Assembly (NCBI GenBank): GCA_946223355.1
Contig: CAMIPB010000009.1
Span: forward strand, 11,722 to 75,721
Reading direction: 5' to 3'
From: an uncultured Corynebacterium sp.
Lineage (GTDB): Bacteria; Actinomycetota; Actinomycetes; Mycobacteriales; Mycobacteriaceae
DNA: 64,000 nucleotides
A program made the position numbers and the translations under genes. The notes beneath the pieces are model-generated. The model saw only the letters and a program-made list of their open reading frames with translations. It had not been told where the DNA came from and searched no databases. Numbering within the stretch: position 1 is the first letter of the stretch; the number at the start of each line of letters is the position of its first letter. Positions 1 through 9,420 of the stretch are shown piece by piece.

Positions 1-596
1 GGGATGACACCTCGCAATCGCCAGTACACCAGCGCGTAGAATCGCATTTGAAATTTTGCAGAGTCTGCGTAGCGAGGCAGGGGCTTCTTGCCCGTTTTAT
101 AATCCACCACTCGCACCTCGCCAGTTGGTGCGACGTCGACGCGGTCAATAAAACCGCGGACAGGAACCTCGTTAGGCAGTACTGACTCCACGTATAGCTC
201 GATGGCAGCAGAGTCAAAAGCGGAGGGGTCCTCCATCATGAAATACCCCTTGACCAGCTCTCGGCATTCGATCAGAAAGTCCAAAGTGCGATCTTCAGGA
301 ACCAATTCCAAAAGTTCAGAATCCGCCGCAGTCATGGCTTCCCACGTGGGTTTAAGAAACTTCACGGCCGCCGGATAGGTCCGCTCAGGGCGGGGAAGAT
401 CATGAAGCTTCTCCAACGCCGCATGGACTAACGTTCCTTTGACCTGAGCAACCGTCGATGGCTCAGGAAGTTTGTCAATTGCCCGGTACCTGTACAGCAA
501 TGGGCACTGCTGATAGTCAGACGCTCGAGATGGAGAAAGCGCGAGTTTGGCTCTTTTAGGTTTGGCAGAAGTTTCCTGCTGAGTCGAAGAAGTCAT
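1..596 (-). CDS. RecB family PD-(D/E)XK nuclease, partial
   Basis: Reading the minus strand from an ATG at 596 gives an open frame that runs off the left edge of the window; about 198 residues are visible. The N-terminus carries LSPSRASDYQQCPLLYRYR, the usual opening of actinobacterial RecB-like exonucleases. Further on are GFIDRVD and VRVVDYKTGKK, which fit the nuclease motifs D...(D/E)xK (the GxIDRxD Asp, then VDYKTG with its Lys). Members of this family are stand-alone nucleases linked to DNA repair, usually with four cysteines forming an Fe-S cluster; one Cys (QQCP) is visible and the rest would lie outside. It is divergent from the aminopeptidase gene with a 48-base spacer that must hold both promoters. 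Confidence 0.85.
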   Translation of the reverse strand, partial: MTSSTQQETSAKPKRAKLALSPSRASDYQQCPLLYRYRAIDKLPEPSTVAQVKGTLVHAALEKLHDLPRPERTYPAAVKFLKPTWEAMTAADSELLELVPEDRTLDFLIECRELVKGYFMMEDPSAFDSAAIELYVESVLPNEVPVRGFIDRVDVAPTGEVRVVDYKTGKKPLPRYADSAKFQMRFYALVYWRLRGVI

Positions 597-644
597 TGTG
601 GGTATTTAAACATATCTCCACCTGTTTCATGGCAAGCTTGAGTT

Positions 645-1895
645 ATGTTTTCTACCACTGACTTTCTAGATTTCATTCAAGCGTCTCCGAGTTCGTATCA
701 CGCCGCGGCTGAGACAGCTCGTCGCTTGGAAGCTGAAGGTTTCGTCCAACAAGACGAAACTCAACCTTGGGATGCATCCCCAGGCGGACATTTCTTGGTT
801 CGCGGTGGTGCTGTTCTTGCGTGGTGGGTCCCAGAAACAGCTGGAGTAAGCTCGGGATTTCGAATCATTGGTTCCCATACGGACTCGCCGGGGTTTGTTG
901 TAAAACCCGAAGCGCGATTGCGCGCCCACGAGTGGGAGCAAATTCCAGTTGAAGTCTACGGCGGGCCAATCCTGCACTCTTGGTTTGATCGCGAACTCAC
1001 CATTGCGGGTCAAGTTGTGTTGAGTGATGGTTCGACACACCTGGTTAATACAGGTCCTATTGCTCGCATTCCGAACTTGGCAATCCACTTGGAGCGTTCG
1101 AATGAGTTCAAACCGGATAAGCAACAGCATTTGCAACCAGTTCTAAGCGTAGGTACCGCAACCTTGATGGGCACCATAGCTGAGCAACTCGGGGTTAATG
1201 AGGCGGACTGTGTAGCATTCAACCTTATTACTGCAGATGCCCAGCGTGGCGCGCTTTTTGGCGGCGAAGGTGAATTTATAGCTGCTGGCAGAATGGATAA
1301 TCTTTCAAGCGTGTATGCCTGCCTCAACGCTCTTCTAGACGCAAGCGCATCGGGTGACGCCGGTGACGATATTTTAGTTTTGGCAGCGTTTGACCACGAA
1401 GAAGTAGGTTCAGCCACCAGATTTGGTGCCGCTGGCCCAATTTTGGAAACAGTACTCAACCGAACGGCAAACGCACTCGGGGCTCACTCTGATGAACTTC
1501 ACCAAATGTTTGCGCGCTCGAGTTGTATTTCCGCGGATGCAGCCCATTCAGTTCACCCAAATTACGCACAAAAACACGATCCGACCCACCGTCCGATCAT
1601 TGGTGCAGGTCCGGTAACCAAAATCAACGCTAATCAACGTTATGCTTCGCATGCTGGAACCGTCATGCTTTGGGAAACCGCGTGCAGAAGCGCCGGGGTA
1701 GAAGTTCAGCGATTTGTGGGCAATAACGAGGTGCCGTGCGGAAGCACGATAGGTCCGATTACTGCCACACGCTTAGGCATCGATACCGTCGACGTGGGTG
1801 TTCCTATGTTGTCTATGCACTCAGCTCGAGAAATGATTGGCGTGGGGGATCAAGCTGGTCTTGAACAAGGTCTCCTTTATTACTTGATTTCATAG
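645..1895 (+). CDS. M18 family aminopeptidase
   Basis: 416 residues, full length for bacterial M18 (aspartyl aminopeptidase type) metallopeptidases. The zinc-binding elements are visible: GSHTDSPG near residue 78, AGRMDNLSSV near 218, DHEEVGS near 252 and a late His in MLSMHSAREM close to the C-terminus. The family removes N-terminal acidic or neutral residues from peptides in the cytosol and probably acts in peptide turnover. The ATG at 645 is the first start after the divergent spacer and the conserved N-terminal FLDFIQASPSSYHA follows it directly. The next gene, trmI, starts 64 bases downstream and probably has its own promoter. Exact substrate preference cannot be read from sequence. Confidence 0.9.
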   Translation: MFSTTDFLDFIQASPSSYHAAAETARRLEAEGFVQQDETQPWDASPGGHFLVRGGAVLAWWVPETAGVSSGFRIIGSHTDSPGFVVKPEARLRAHEWEQIPVEVYGGPILHSWFDRELTIAGQVVLSDGSTHLVNTGPIARIPNLAIHLERSNEFKPDKQQHLQPVLSVGTATLMGTIAEQLGVNEADCVAFNLITADAQRGALFGGEGEFIAAGRMDNLSSVYACLNALLDASASGDAGDDILVLAAFDHEEVGSATRFGAAGPILETVLNRTANALGAHSDELHQMFARSSCISADAAHSVHPNYAQKHDPTHRPIIGAGPVTKINANQRYASHAGTVMLWETACRSAGVEVQRFVGNNEVPCGSTIGPITATRLGIDTVDVGVPMLSMHSAREMIGVGDQAGLEQGLLYYLIS

Positions 1896-1959
1896 CTCGC
1901 AGCGTAGGCTAGGGATTCAGTATCTTTAGATTGTCTATCCATACGAAAGGCTCGTTTTA

Positions 1960-2796
1960 ATGCCTTATTCCGGTCCATTTCAATTTGGCGACCGCGTTCA
2001 ACTCACTGATGCGAAACGCCGTCATTACACTGTGGTGCTTCAACAGGACGAGCAGTTCCACTCGCATAAAGGCATCATTGAACACAACGACATAGTTGGG
2101 ATGGATGAGGGTTCGGTGATTAAGTCGACTCTCGGCTCAGACTTCCTTTTGTTTCGCCACCTCATGGTTGATCACGTCTTGTCTATGCCTCGTGGCGCGG
2201 CGGTGATCTATCCGAAGGACTCGGCTCAAATACTTGTCGAGGGCGATATTTTTATGGGTGCCCGTGTGCTCGAGGCAGGGGCCGGATCGGGTGCACTGTC
2301 CATGACGCTTTTGCGTGCGGTTGGTCCAGAGGGCCACGTCTTTTCCTATGAAATTCGAGACGACCATCTGGAGTACGCGGTTGATAATGTGACCGAATAC
2401 TTTGGTGAGCAACCTGCATGGTGGACACCGAAGCTTGGAGATCTTAAAGACGTCACAGTAGAAGATCTAGGCGGCCCGGTCGACCGCATCATTCTTGATA
2501 TGTTGGAACCATGGGAATGTCTCGAGCAGGTTAGAGACTTGCTTATTCCGGGTGGTGTCTTCATGACCTACGTGGCTACAGTCCCGCAGTTAATGAAGGT
2601 CATGGAAGGCATCCGTGAACTCAAGTGCTTTACCGAACCTCGCGCGTGGGAGTCGTTGGTCCGGGACTGGAAGGTCGAAGGCCTAGCAACTCGCCCGGAG
2701 CACCGCATGAATGCACACACTGCTTTCTTGATTTGGACTCGCCGTTTGGCCGACGGAGTGACCCCACCGCGTCCACAACGTCGCGCGCGAAAGTAA
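1960..2796 (+). CDS. trmI: tRNA (adenine-58-N1)-methyltransferase
   Basis: 278 residues, typical of TrmI, which uses SAM to make m1A58 in the T-loop of tRNA. The N-terminal small beta domain (FQFGDRVQLTDAKRRHYTV) and the SAM-binding motif VLEAGAGSGALSMTLL at about residue 105 are clear; the catalytic region LDMLEPW follows near 180. The start is supported by AAAGG upstream of the ATG (cgaaaggctcg). In M. tuberculosis the homologue (Rv2118c) also lies just upstream of the mpa-dop-pup-pafA cluster, so the context is conserved. It stops 24 bases before the ARC gene, suggesting co-transcription. Confidence 0.95.
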   Translation: MPYSGPFQFGDRVQLTDAKRRHYTVVLQQDEQFHSHKGIIEHNDIVGMDEGSVIKSTLGSDFLLFRHLMVDHVLSMPRGAAVIYPKDSAQILVEGDIFMGARVLEAGAGSGALSMTLLRAVGPEGHVFSYEIRDDHLEYAVDNVTEYFGEQPAWWTPKLGDLKDVTVEDLGGPVDRIILDMLEPWECLEQVRDLLIPGGVFMTYVATVPQLMKVMEGIRELKCFTEPRAWESLVRDWKVEGLATRPEHRMNAHTAFLIWTRRLADGVTPPRPQRRARK

Positions 2797-2820
2797 CTAA
2801 GTAGACGGGGACCGGCCACT

Positions 2821-4221
2821 ATGACGGAGTCTGAGAAGACCACTTCACAGGAAAACAAAGAGCTTCAGCGCTCGAACTTTGCCCTGAAGACGGCGTTACG
2901 CAAAGCACGTGAACAACTTAGCAAGCAGCACGCGCAGTTAGAAGCCCTGGCAGAGCCTCCGCTGACTTATGCCACAGTCCTAGAGGTTCCGAATCGACAT
3001 CGTCGCGTACAAACTCGTGAAGTCGATGTCATCGTTGGAGGAAGGCGGCTGCTGGTTAAGGTTTCTCCACAGGTGGCCTTTAGTGCCTTAAAACCAGGAG
3101 TTCTCGTGCGTCTGGGCGAAGGACAAGTTGTGGTGGAGGTTGGACACGAGGATCCGGCAAACACTGTCATGGTTGTTCAACAAATTCTCACCGAGAACAA
3201 GGTACTTGCGGGAACTGATAGCGGGGAAAGCCGGAGCATCCTTTTAGCGCAGGACTTATACAATAACGTTCGCGAAGGTGATTCCGTTTTAGTCAATCAG
3301 ACGATCAACATGGCTGTTGAATGCATTCAACGCCTAGAGCTATCACAAGTAGTGCTCGAAGAAAGCCCTCAAGTATCGTTTGCTGATATTGGCGGGTTGG
3401 ATGAACAGATCGAACTGATCAGGGACTCCATCGAGTTACCATATGCCTACCCCGAAATTTACTCGCGTATGGACCTCAAGCCGCCTAAAGGTGTTTTGCT
3501 TTATGGTCCTCCTGGCTGTGGAAAAACAATGATTGCCAAAGCAATAGCCACCACTTTAGTAGGTGATGGTGGGCAACCTGCACATTTTCTTAATGTCAAA
3601 GGCCCTGAGCTACTCGCTAAGTTTGTCGGAGAATCGGAGCGGCACATACGCATGATTTTTAAACGTGCCAATGCTCTCGCAGCACAGGATACTTCTCGGC
3701 CAGTTGTAATATTTTTTGACGAGATGGAGTCCGTCTTTCGTACCCGGGGGAGCGGAAAGTCTTCGGATATCGAAACCACAGTGGTTCCACAACTGCTTAC
3801 TGAAATGGATGGTGTGGAGGCCGTTCGAAACATCATGATCATCGGCGCAACCAACCGGCCTGATCTCATTGATCCGGCACTAATGCGGCCTGGTCGTCTA
3901 GACGTAAAAATTGAGGTAGCGCGTCCAGATAGGAAAGCGACGCGAGAGATCTTCGCCCAACATCTATCTGAAGCTTTGCCGTTTGATTGCGACAGGGGAG
4001 AACTCATTGATTTGGCTACCGCCCTTTTATGGGAGCATGAAGCAACACTTGAGATCTCTGGTGCACTTGTTGCAAACGTCGTCGCACGTGCTAAAAAACA
4101 CGCCGTGAAGAATTTTATTCATTATAAAAATGGCGACACTACAAAGCTAGACGTGGGTATTGGGCCATCCGACATCGAACACGCAGTGTTTTCCGAAGTT
4201 TCTGAGGCACAATCCCTTTAG
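2821..4221 (+). CDS. arc: ARC/Mpa AAA+ unfoldase of the pupylation pathway
   Basis: 466 residues, clearly shorter than M. tuberculosis Mpa (about 609). Order: N-terminal coiled coil (about 10-45, ENKELQRSNFALKTALRKAR) that in Mpa binds Pup; two OB-fold segments (about 50-180); one AAA module with Walker A GPPGCGKT (229-236), aromatic pore loop KFVG (267-270), Walker B VIFFDE (296-301) and arginine-finger RPGR (356-359). The protein ends EVSEAQSL, without the GQYL tail by which Mpa docks on the 20S proteasome. That fits corynebacteria, which lack the core particle; in C. glutamicum ARC acts on pupylated ferritin. It is followed 78 bases later by dop. Confidence 0.95.
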   Translation: MTESEKTTSQENKELQRSNFALKTALRKAREQLSKQHAQLEALAEPPLTYATVLEVPNRHRRVQTREVDVIVGGRRLLVKVSPQVAFSALKPGVLVRLGEGQVVVEVGHEDPANTVMVVQQILTENKVLAGTDSGESRSILLAQDLYNNVREGDSVLVNQTINMAVECIQRLELSQVVLEESPQVSFADIGGLDEQIELIRDSIELPYAYPEIYSRMDLKPPKGVLLYGPPGCGKTMIAKAIATTLVGDGGQPAHFLNVKGPELLAKFVGESERHIRMIFKRANALAAQDTSRPVVIFFDEMESVFRTRGSGKSSDIETTVVPQLLTEMDGVEAVRNIMIIGATNRPDLIDPALMRPGRLDVKIEVARPDRKATREIFAQHLSEALPFDCDRGELIDLATALLWEHEATLEISGALVANVVARAKKHAVKNFIHYKNGDTTKLDVGIGPSDIEHAVFSEVSEAQSL

Positions 4222-4299
4222 AACATAGTGTAGTTTCTCTGCATAGGCTCCCGTCTATATGTCGAAATTAACACAAGTACTTTTAGAAAGAGAGACTAG

Positions 4300-5805
4300 A
4301 TGCCTCGGACAATTGGCACCGAGACAGAATTCGGAATTGCCACCCCGTCCGCGCCACAGTTCTCACCGGTGGTGAGCTCTACTCATGCTGTCGTAGGCTT
4401 TGCCGAACAAGGGCAAGCAAAATTAGTGCGTTGGGACTATTCAGGAGAACACCCTCTTACAGACGTAAAAGACGGGGACCGGAAGCGATATGACCACAGA
4501 CCGCAGCCCGATCCAGCTGCACTGGGCGTCGCTAATGCATTGTGTTTCAATGGTGCCCGCCTTTATGTTGATCACGCGCACCCGGAGTATTCCTCGCCTG
4601 AATGCGGTGACATACACAAGGCGATGATTTATGACAAAGCGGGCGAGCACGTTCTTTACCAGTCAGTTCTGCATCTTGCGGAAATGCACAAAAATGGGCG
4701 CTCGGTACTTGAAGGTGACCAACCTTGTCCACCTATTAAGGTGTACAAGAACAACGTCGACGGCAAAGGCGCAAGCTATGGTAGTCATGAGAATTACCAG
4801 TACCTGCGGTCCACGAACTTTGACGAGCTTGCTCAAGGCCTCATTCCTCTCTTTGTCACTCGACAAGTTCTAGTAGGGGCCGGTCGAGTTGGCTTAGGCA
4901 CTGAAGGGCAAGAGCCGGGCTTTCAAATTTCCCAGCGTGCAGACTATATTGAAACTGATATTTCGCTGGAAACCACTTTCCATAGAGGAATCATTAATAC
5001 GCGCGATGAACCGCATGCAGACCTTGAGCTTTTCGGCCGATTGCACGTAATCATCGGTGACGCAAATATGTCTCAAACGTCAATTTTGCTCAAACTTGGA
5101 ATCACATCCATGGTTCTGGATGCTATTGAGACTGGCATCGACTTCAGTGATCTTAAATTGAAGAATCCGGTGGATGAGGTCCGAAATGTGAGTCGAGATT
5201 TGTCCCTGACTCACGTGCTTGAGCTTGCCGACGGTCGTTTTCTTACCGCCCTAGATATTCTTGCGGAATATCGTGACCGCGTGACAGCATCCAACGCCAG
5301 TGAGCGGCGCGTTTTGCAATGCTGGGACGAAGCAATGGCGTTGTTAAATCACGACCCTCTCTCCGCAGCACACTTGCTGGACTGGGTGGCTAAATACAAA
5401 TTAGTCTCGTCTTTCCTTACAAGAGGCCTTGATATGTCAGATCCACGTGTTGCACTTATCGATTTGCAGTATTCGGATGTTGATCCTTCAACGTCGCTTT
5501 ATCATGCGTTGGTTCGACGTGGACAAATGCGTGAATTGGTAGCGCCGGAAGAAATCAGGGCAGCAGCAACAACGCCCCCTCCATTAACCAGAGCTTATGC
5601 ACGGGGCCGTATCGTGCAGGAGTTTTCAGAACACATCGTTTCAGCTAATTGGCAGAACCTGGTCCTGGCTGTTGATAAGAACTCTTCTGCAAGTTCGGAA
5701 ACATTTGAGGTTGACTTGCGGCGCGCAGATTCTTGGTCACAGTACTCGTCGGCAGCTCATATCGACAAAGCGGTTTCCGCCGGTGACGTAACGTACTTAC
5801 GTTAG
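4300..5805 (+). CDS. dop: Dop, Pup deamidase/depupylase
   Basis: 501 residues, the family's normal size. The N-terminus MPRTIGTETEFGIATP has the carboxylate-amine ligase-like nucleotide/Mg site shared with PafA and glutamine synthetase; YKNNVDGKGASYGSHENY and NTRDEPHAD are further active-site blocks. Dop hydrolyses the C-terminal Gln of Pup to Glu so that PafA can use it, and also cleaves the Pup-substrate isopeptide bond. The start follows a purine-rich ribosome-binding site (agaaagagagactag). The adjacent Pup gene encodes a GGQ terminus, so Dop deamidation is needed before ligation. Nine bases separate its stop from pup. Confidence 0.97.
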   Translation: MPRTIGTETEFGIATPSAPQFSPVVSSTHAVVGFAEQGQAKLVRWDYSGEHPLTDVKDGDRKRYDHRPQPDPAALGVANALCFNGARLYVDHAHPEYSSPECGDIHKAMIYDKAGEHVLYQSVLHLAEMHKNGRSVLEGDQPCPPIKVYKNNVDGKGASYGSHENYQYLRSTNFDELAQGLIPLFVTRQVLVGAGRVGLGTEGQEPGFQISQRADYIETDISLETTFHRGIINTRDEPHADLELFGRLHVIIGDANMSQTSILLKLGITSMVLDAIETGIDFSDLKLKNPVDEVRNVSRDLSLTHVLELADGRFLTALDILAEYRDRVTASNASERRVLQCWDEAMALLNHDPLSAAHLLDWVAKYKLVSSFLTRGLDMSDPRVALIDLQYSDVDPSTSLYHALVRRGQMRELVAPEEIRAAATTPPPLTRAYARGRIVQEFSEHIVSANWQNLVLAVDKNSSASSETFEVDLRRADSWSQYSSAAHIDKAVSAGDVTYLR

Positions 5806-5814
5806 GATAGAAGC

Positions 5815-6024
5815 ATGACATCGTCGAATCAGCCACAGCAACACTCCTCGCGCATCAACGCTTCTGATGAAGTTTCAGCCGTTGACAACTTTGTTGACGC
5901 TCCATCTGGAGTGTCCTACGGATCAAGCTCAGAAACAGCTGATTTACTCGACGAGATTGATTCGTTGTTAGAGGACGACGCAGAGGATTATGTGCGTTCA
6001 TTTGTACAAAAGGGCGGGCAATAA
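5815..6024 (+). CDS. pup: Pup, prokaryotic ubiquitin-like protein
   Basis: 69 residues, close to the usual 64-70. It has the polar, disordered N-terminus, the acidic helical segment SSETADLLDEIDSLLEDDAE that binds the unfoldase coiled coil, and the invariant C-terminal tail ending FVQKGGQ. The final Gln must be deamidated to Glu by Dop before PafA can couple it to lysines. The gene lies between dop and pafA with gaps of 9 and 3 bases, so the three are probably translated from one mRNA. Unlike mycobacteria, no prcB or prcA gene separates pup from pafA. Confidence 0.97.
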   Translation: MTSSNQPQQHSSRINASDEVSAVDNFVDAPSGVSYGSSSETADLLDEIDSLLEDDAEDYVRSFVQKGGQ

Positions 6025-6027
6025 ACA

Positions 6028-7443
6028 GTGGCGCAAATCTACTTCCGCCGGATAATGGGAGTGGAGACTGAATACGGAATTTCTGCGCGCACCGGTCAAG
6101 CTCGTTCTATTGGTGTCGATGAACTCGGGCGCGTGATGTTCGATCCGGTAAGGCAAATCTACGGCTCTACCAACGTGTTCAGGACAAACTCTTCACGTTT
6201 GTACCTCGATGTCGGTTCACATCCAGAAATAGCGACTGGGGAGTGCGATGACCTTATTCAACTCCTGCACCATGTACGCGCTGGGGATGAAGTTGTGAAT
6301 CAGCTTGCGCTACAGGCCGAGGCAACGTTGAGCGAACGGTCTGGAAATCCGATTAACATTGTCCAACTTAAAAATAACGTTGATTCAGCAGGCAATAGTT
6401 ATGGGTGCCACGAAAATTATCTCATTAGTCGAGACTTAGTTCTGAAAGAGACAGCTAATAGACTGCTGCCATTTTTGATCACCAGACAGTTGTTGTGTGG
6501 AGCAGGGTGCATTTCGCATGATTCTGCTTCAGAGCAGTCGCGTTACCTCATATCGCAACGCGCGCACCACGTGTGGGAGTCAGTATCGTCTGCCACCACT
6601 CGCACGCGCCCAATGATCAACACGAGGGACGAACCGCACGCAGATTCACAGCTCTACAGGCGAATGCACGTCATAGTAAGCGATTCGAACATGAGCGACA
6701 GTTCATTCCTTCTAAAGGTTGGCACTACAATACTCGTGCTGGAAATGATTGAGGCAGGCTTCTTTGTACCGCCGTGGGATTTAGTGGATGCAGCTGCGAG
6801 CATTCGTGAGATTTCCCACGATTGGACTGGCAGGAGCGAGATTGCCCTCAAAGATGGAACGACTATCTCAGCCTTGGAAGTCCAACGCCAAACACTCACA
6901 CACGCCCAGCGTTGGCTTGAGCAACGCCCCGACGAAGGAACTTCCAATGCGCTACTCCAAGAAGTCACAAAGCTCTGGAACAAAGTAGTCACCGCTTTAG
7001 AAAACCGAGACTGGATGAGCCTTAGCGGTGATGTGGACTGGGCGATTAAACTGAAGTTGCTCAAGGGCGTACAGACCCGATTGAATCTGCCACGAGACGA
7101 TTACAGTCATCCCAAACTTAAACAGGTGGATTTTGCTTACCACGACATCCGGCAAGGACGGGGACTGTTTTTGCTCCTAGAAGGGAAAAACCAGGTCAAG
7201 CGATGGTCAAGTGACAAGGATATCGCAGCAGCAGTTAAAGCCGCACCGTCTTCAACGCGGGCAAAGCTACGCGGTGATTTTCTTTCAGCCGCCCGTGCTC
7301 TAAACGTTGATCCCAGTTCATACACTGTGGATTGGACAAGAATTAAATTGAGCAAGGATGAACATCCACATGTGGTGGACTTGAAAGATCCTTTTTGCGT
7401 GACGCATGAGGGCGTCGAGAAGCTCATAAAGCTGCTTAAATAG
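6028..7443 (+). CDS. pafA: PafA, Pup-protein ligase
   Basis: 471 residues; paralogue of Dop. Conserved blocks are RIMGVETEYGIS at the N-terminus (with the catalytic Asp/Glu region), QLKNNVDSAGNSYGCHENY, and MINTRDEPHADSQLYRRMHVI. PafA uses ATP to phosphorylate the C-terminal Glu of deamidated Pup and couples it to a substrate lysine. The start is GTG at 6028, three bases after the pup stop; MAQIYFRRIMGVETEYG then gives the normal N-terminus. It lacks the Dop-specific loop after the first motif, which separates it from its paralogue. The PafB regulator starts 27 bases downstream. Confidence 0.97.
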   Translation: MAQIYFRRIMGVETEYGISARTGQARSIGVDELGRVMFDPVRQIYGSTNVFRTNSSRLYLDVGSHPEIATGECDDLIQLLHHVRAGDEVVNQLALQAEATLSERSGNPINIVQLKNNVDSAGNSYGCHENYLISRDLVLKETANRLLPFLITRQLLCGAGCISHDSASEQSRYLISQRAHHVWESVSSATTRTRPMINTRDEPHADSQLYRRMHVIVSDSNMSDSSFLLKVGTTILVLEMIEAGFFVPPWDLVDAAASIREISHDWTGRSEIALKDGTTISALEVQRQTLTHAQRWLEQRPDEGTSNALLQEVTKLWNKVVTALENRDWMSLSGDVDWAIKLKLLKGVQTRLNLPRDDYSHPKLKQVDFAYHDIRQGRGLFLLLEGKNQVKRWSSDKDIAAAVKAAPSSTRAKLRGDFLSAARALNVDPSSYTVDWTRIKLSKDEHPHVVDLKDPFCVTHEGVEKLIKLLK

Positions 7444-7470
7444 GGAGAGATTTTAGAAGGGAATGGTTTC

Positions 7471-8424
7471 ATGGCTAAACAAGACACTGTCGCACGCCTA
7501 ACGGATCTTTGTTTTGCGCTGCAAGGTGCTGCAATGAACCACTCTCGTCCACACAGAACTGCAGAGTGGATTATCGAGCAGGTCCCTGGCTACTCCGAGA
7601 CACGTGCGAATGCACTAAAAATGGTGAGCCGAGATGTAGTCACCCTCATGCGTGCAGGAGTACCAATCCAAGTATCTACCCAAGAAACAGATGACGGCAA
7701 GTCAACCGTGTATTCCATGAACTTGGATCAATATGCTTTGCCACAGGTAGAATTCTCCGCTCAGGAAGCTCAGGTTCTGGGGCTTGCAGCTGATCTCGGC
7801 CGTTCCGGGGGACTAGGAGCATTTACGAACAGTGGATGGACAAAATTAGCGGCATCTGGGGCGGAGCGCGACTTAAGTTCGCTTCCTCTTTACAGTGCTC
7901 GTAATGACCTCAGCACTTTAGCCCCAGAAGTACTTAAAAACCTGCTCACTTTAATCCGAAATGGGCTTCAAGCGAAATTTGATTACGTGCGGACTGCAAC
8001 AAGCGAACCGGAATCCAGACTTTTGGACCCCTGGGGACTGGTTACGCTGAGCGGTCGCGTGTATCTCGTAGGTTGGGACGTGCATAAGGACGCGATTCGT
8101 ATCTTTCGGCTGACGCGTATTAGCAACGTGCGCGGAACTAAGAGAGGCATTAGCCACCCGGCACCAGAAGAGAATCTACAGGCGATTGTGGAAGAATTCT
8201 TGTCGACTTCTGAACGTACGGATGCCCGCCTCCATATTCCGCACGGGGCAGCAGAAGAACTGGCCGAGCGCGGAACGAGACACGGTGACTTTGTGGAGTT
8301 TAAGAACGTGGATCGAGATTGGTTAATACGAACCGCTACGGGATATGCCCCGGAAGTGATAGTGATATCCCCACCAGAAATCAAAGCGGCAGTTATTGAG
8401 CTCTTGCAACAAGGGGTGAGGTAA
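7471..8424 (+). CDS. pafB: PafB, WYL-domain transcriptional regulator
   Basis: 317 residues: N-terminal winged-helix region (about 1-90) followed by a WYL domain (about 165-235) with RVYLVGWDVHKDAIRIFRLTRI, where the WYL core reads YLVGWD. In mycobacteria PafB and PafC form a heterodimer that activates a LexA-independent DNA-damage response, probably sensing nucleic acid through the WYL domain. The ATG is preceded by agaaggga. It is two bases from pafC, consistent with tight coupling and a fixed stoichiometry. Confidence 0.93.
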   Translation: MAKQDTVARLTDLCFALQGAAMNHSRPHRTAEWIIEQVPGYSETRANALKMVSRDVVTLMRAGVPIQVSTQETDDGKSTVYSMNLDQYALPQVEFSAQEAQVLGLAADLGRSGGLGAFTNSGWTKLAASGAERDLSSLPLYSARNDLSTLAPEVLKNLLTLIRNGLQAKFDYVRTATSEPESRLLDPWGLVTLSGRVYLVGWDVHKDAIRIFRLTRISNVRGTKRGISHPAPEENLQAIVEEFLSTSERTDARLHIPHGAAEELAERGTRHGDFVEFKNVDRDWLIRTATGYAPEVIVISPPEIKAAVIELLQQGVR

Positions 8425-8426
8425 AG

Positions 8427-9386
8427 ATGGCTAAGGACGCACCAGAAAAGCTTCAAGCTCTGGTCCGCTCATTGAACCTGGTTCCGTATTTTCGGTCTCA
8501 TCCCAACAAGACTGTCTTTGAAGCCGCAGCCGATCTCGGTATGACTGCCCAGGAAGTAAAAGATGGCATGGAGGCGCTGTTTTGCACTGGGGTTGGCCAA
8601 CATACCGAAGAAATGCTGGATGGTCGCGTATCTAATTGGCGCGATGTGGTTATCACCGAAGACCAAGGGCTTAACCGGCCATTGCGATTAACTCCAACTG
8701 AGGCTGGGGCGTTGCTTCTCATGCTCGAGTCTCTAGAAGCAACACCTGGGCTTATCGACGATTCCGCAGTTGTGTCCGCGGCCGCAAAAATTCGTTCCAT
8801 CATGGATGAAAAGACCGCCGCCATTTATGACACGCTTGCACAGCCGGACCCTAGCGAAAGCGAAGCAGGGTCTTTGGTTACAGAAGCTCTAGATAGGGGG
8901 CTAAAGCTTGAGTTCGATTATTGGTCTTCTCATAGCAACAGCACTAAACATCGAACTGTTTCTCCAGCTCGTGTTTTTATTGGGGATTCTGAGGTCTACT
9001 TCATCGGGTGGGATGATGAATCATCAGCACACCGGACATTTAGGCTCGACCGCATGAGCAACGTAGAACTCAGCGCCGAAAAATCAACGCCGAACTTATC
9101 CTCGCTTAGCTTCACGGAAACAGACCCGTTCGGTTTTTCAGCAGCAGACACAGCTCGAGTGTCCGTTCATAAAGAATTCACCTGGCTCCAAGAGGAGTTT
9201 CACATGGACTTGGATAGCGAACCTAAAAATGGCTGGTTTGCTGGCACAATGCCATATACTTCTATGGACTGGCTCGTTCGTTTTGCATTAACCTATAGTG
9301 ACGCGTTGCGGGTTTTGTCACCGGAAACAGCCACCACGGCGATTTCGCAGCGTCGACAATCTGCGATCGACCGTTATACTCAATAA
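8427..9386 (+). CDS. pafC: PafC, WYL-domain transcriptional regulator
   Basis: 319 residues, paralogous to the preceding PafB: N-terminal winged helix (LVPYFRSHPNKTVFEAAADL) and a WYL domain with VYFIGWDDESSAHRTFRLDRM near 190-210. It is the expected partner of PafB in a heterodimeric activator of DNA-damage genes. The start ATG lies two bases after the pafB stop, with gtgaggtaaag as ribosome-binding site inside the pafB end. tatA begins 34 bases downstream with its own good ribosome-binding site; pafBC-tatAC order matches M. tuberculosis Rv2096c-Rv2093c. Confidence 0.93.
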   Translation: MAKDAPEKLQALVRSLNLVPYFRSHPNKTVFEAAADLGMTAQEVKDGMEALFCTGVGQHTEEMLDGRVSNWRDVVITEDQGLNRPLRLTPTEAGALLLMLESLEATPGLIDDSAVVSAAAKIRSIMDEKTAAIYDTLAQPDPSESEAGSLVTEALDRGLKLEFDYWSSHSNSTKHRTVSPARVFIGDSEVYFIGWDDESSAHRTFRLDRMSNVELSAEKSTPNLSSLSFTETDPFGFSAADTARVSVHKEFTWLQEEFHMDLDSEPKNGWFAGTMPYTSMDWLVRFALTYSDALRVLSPETATTAISQRRQSAIDRYTQ

Positions 9387-9420
9387 ACGGTCTTTAAGTA
9401 ATTCAACGAAAGAGGAACTC

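Noticed and set aside
9298..9420. Upstream extension of the tatA frame
   Set aside because: It overlaps pafC coding sequence in another frame; TatA homology starts at the ATG at 9421, which has its own ribosome-binding site.
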